Positions 63,969 to 64,000 of a DNA stretch of 64,000 nucleotides are shown piece after piece. The DNA is from Bacteroides sp. OM05-12 (GTDB taxonomy: Bacteria; Bacteroidota; Bacteroidia; Bacteroidales; Bacteroidaceae): the NCBI RefSeq assembly GCF_003438995.1, contig NZ_QSUN01000020.1, positions 9,989 to 73,988 on the forward strand, in the 5' to 3' direction. The translations under genes were made by a program, and so were the position numbers. Position 1 is the stretch's first letter; the number at the start of each line of letters is the position of its first letter. The notes below the pieces were generated by a model that saw only the letters and a program-made list of their open reading frames with translations, was not told the origin of the DNA and made no database searches.

Positions 63969-64000
63969 TACCATCGGCTTTCTTCTTTTCCTAATTGAAA

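Overview
The window looks like a chromosomal segment of a gut Bacteroides. The evidence is a UpxY/UpxZ pair at the head of a capsule-type glycan locus, a SusC/SusD pair, many Bacteroides-type promoters (TTG or TTTG, about 19-21 bp, then TAnnTTTG), a membrane-bound TPR/AraC regulator, a smalltalk-protein/amidase cluster and Bacteroidetes-specific DUF families. I see no rRNA, tRNA or CRISPR. The left part is ordinary mid-GC Bacteroides DNA; the capsule genes from about 55.5 to 62.2 kb are clearly more AT-rich.

Layout: 1-6.4 kb, a large secreted LamG protein (5' end outside the window) ending in a type IX (Por) sorting-type domain, followed by a lipoprotein and an OmpA-type protein. 6.5-10.8 kb (minus), a small membrane protein, a TPR-AraC regulator, lpxB and surE. 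10.9-17.5 kb (plus), a small membrane protein, a metal ABC permease, then porW/sprE-like, porX and tsaE, then an Imm17-like small gene preceded by four 23-bp tandem repeats. 17.5-22 kb (minus), an acidic small protein, trxA and dnaE. 22.2-26.9 kb, psd-pssA-DUF4834, tadA plus a small gene, yraN-mmcQ-birA and a TPR protein.

27.4-33.7 kb (minus) is a seven-gene operon made entirely of secreted envelope proteins. At least three have an LPP20/FlgT-N-like helix pattern, and others resemble CsgG/FlgT-middle and FlgT-C modules. An internal terminator-like hairpin splits it three genes to four. I rank this as the most promising undescribed system here. 34.1-36.5 kb holds pyrH, frr and rsgA. 36.6-42.1 kb is a complete RND efflux operon (adaptor, pump, TolC). 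42.6-48 kb (minus) holds fumarase, DUF2721, DUF4954 and hflX. 48.5-53.4 kb is a SusC/SusD pair with no enzymes next to it. 53.5-53.8 kb is an antitoxin-like small gene.

54.0-54.2 kb carries an inverted-repeat-bounded segment whose only clear -7 box points away from the capsule genes, so it probably is an invertible promoter in the OFF orientation. 54.2-63.0 kb is the capsule-type locus: upxY, upxZ, flippase, two GT2 enzymes, an HxRRxD fucosyltransferase-like enzyme, polymerase, two acyltransferases and a GT-D enzyme. 63.0-63.9 kb (minus) is a tightly overlapped smalltalk/amidase/hypothetical trio.

Two non-coding themes recur. Three intergenic regions (6.4, 27.3, 42.4 kb) carry the same long hairpin with an identical TCCTATC loop and covarying stems. 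A 140-bp MITE-like inverted repeat lies downstream of fumarase. Functional calls come from motif recognition by eye; no database search was run.
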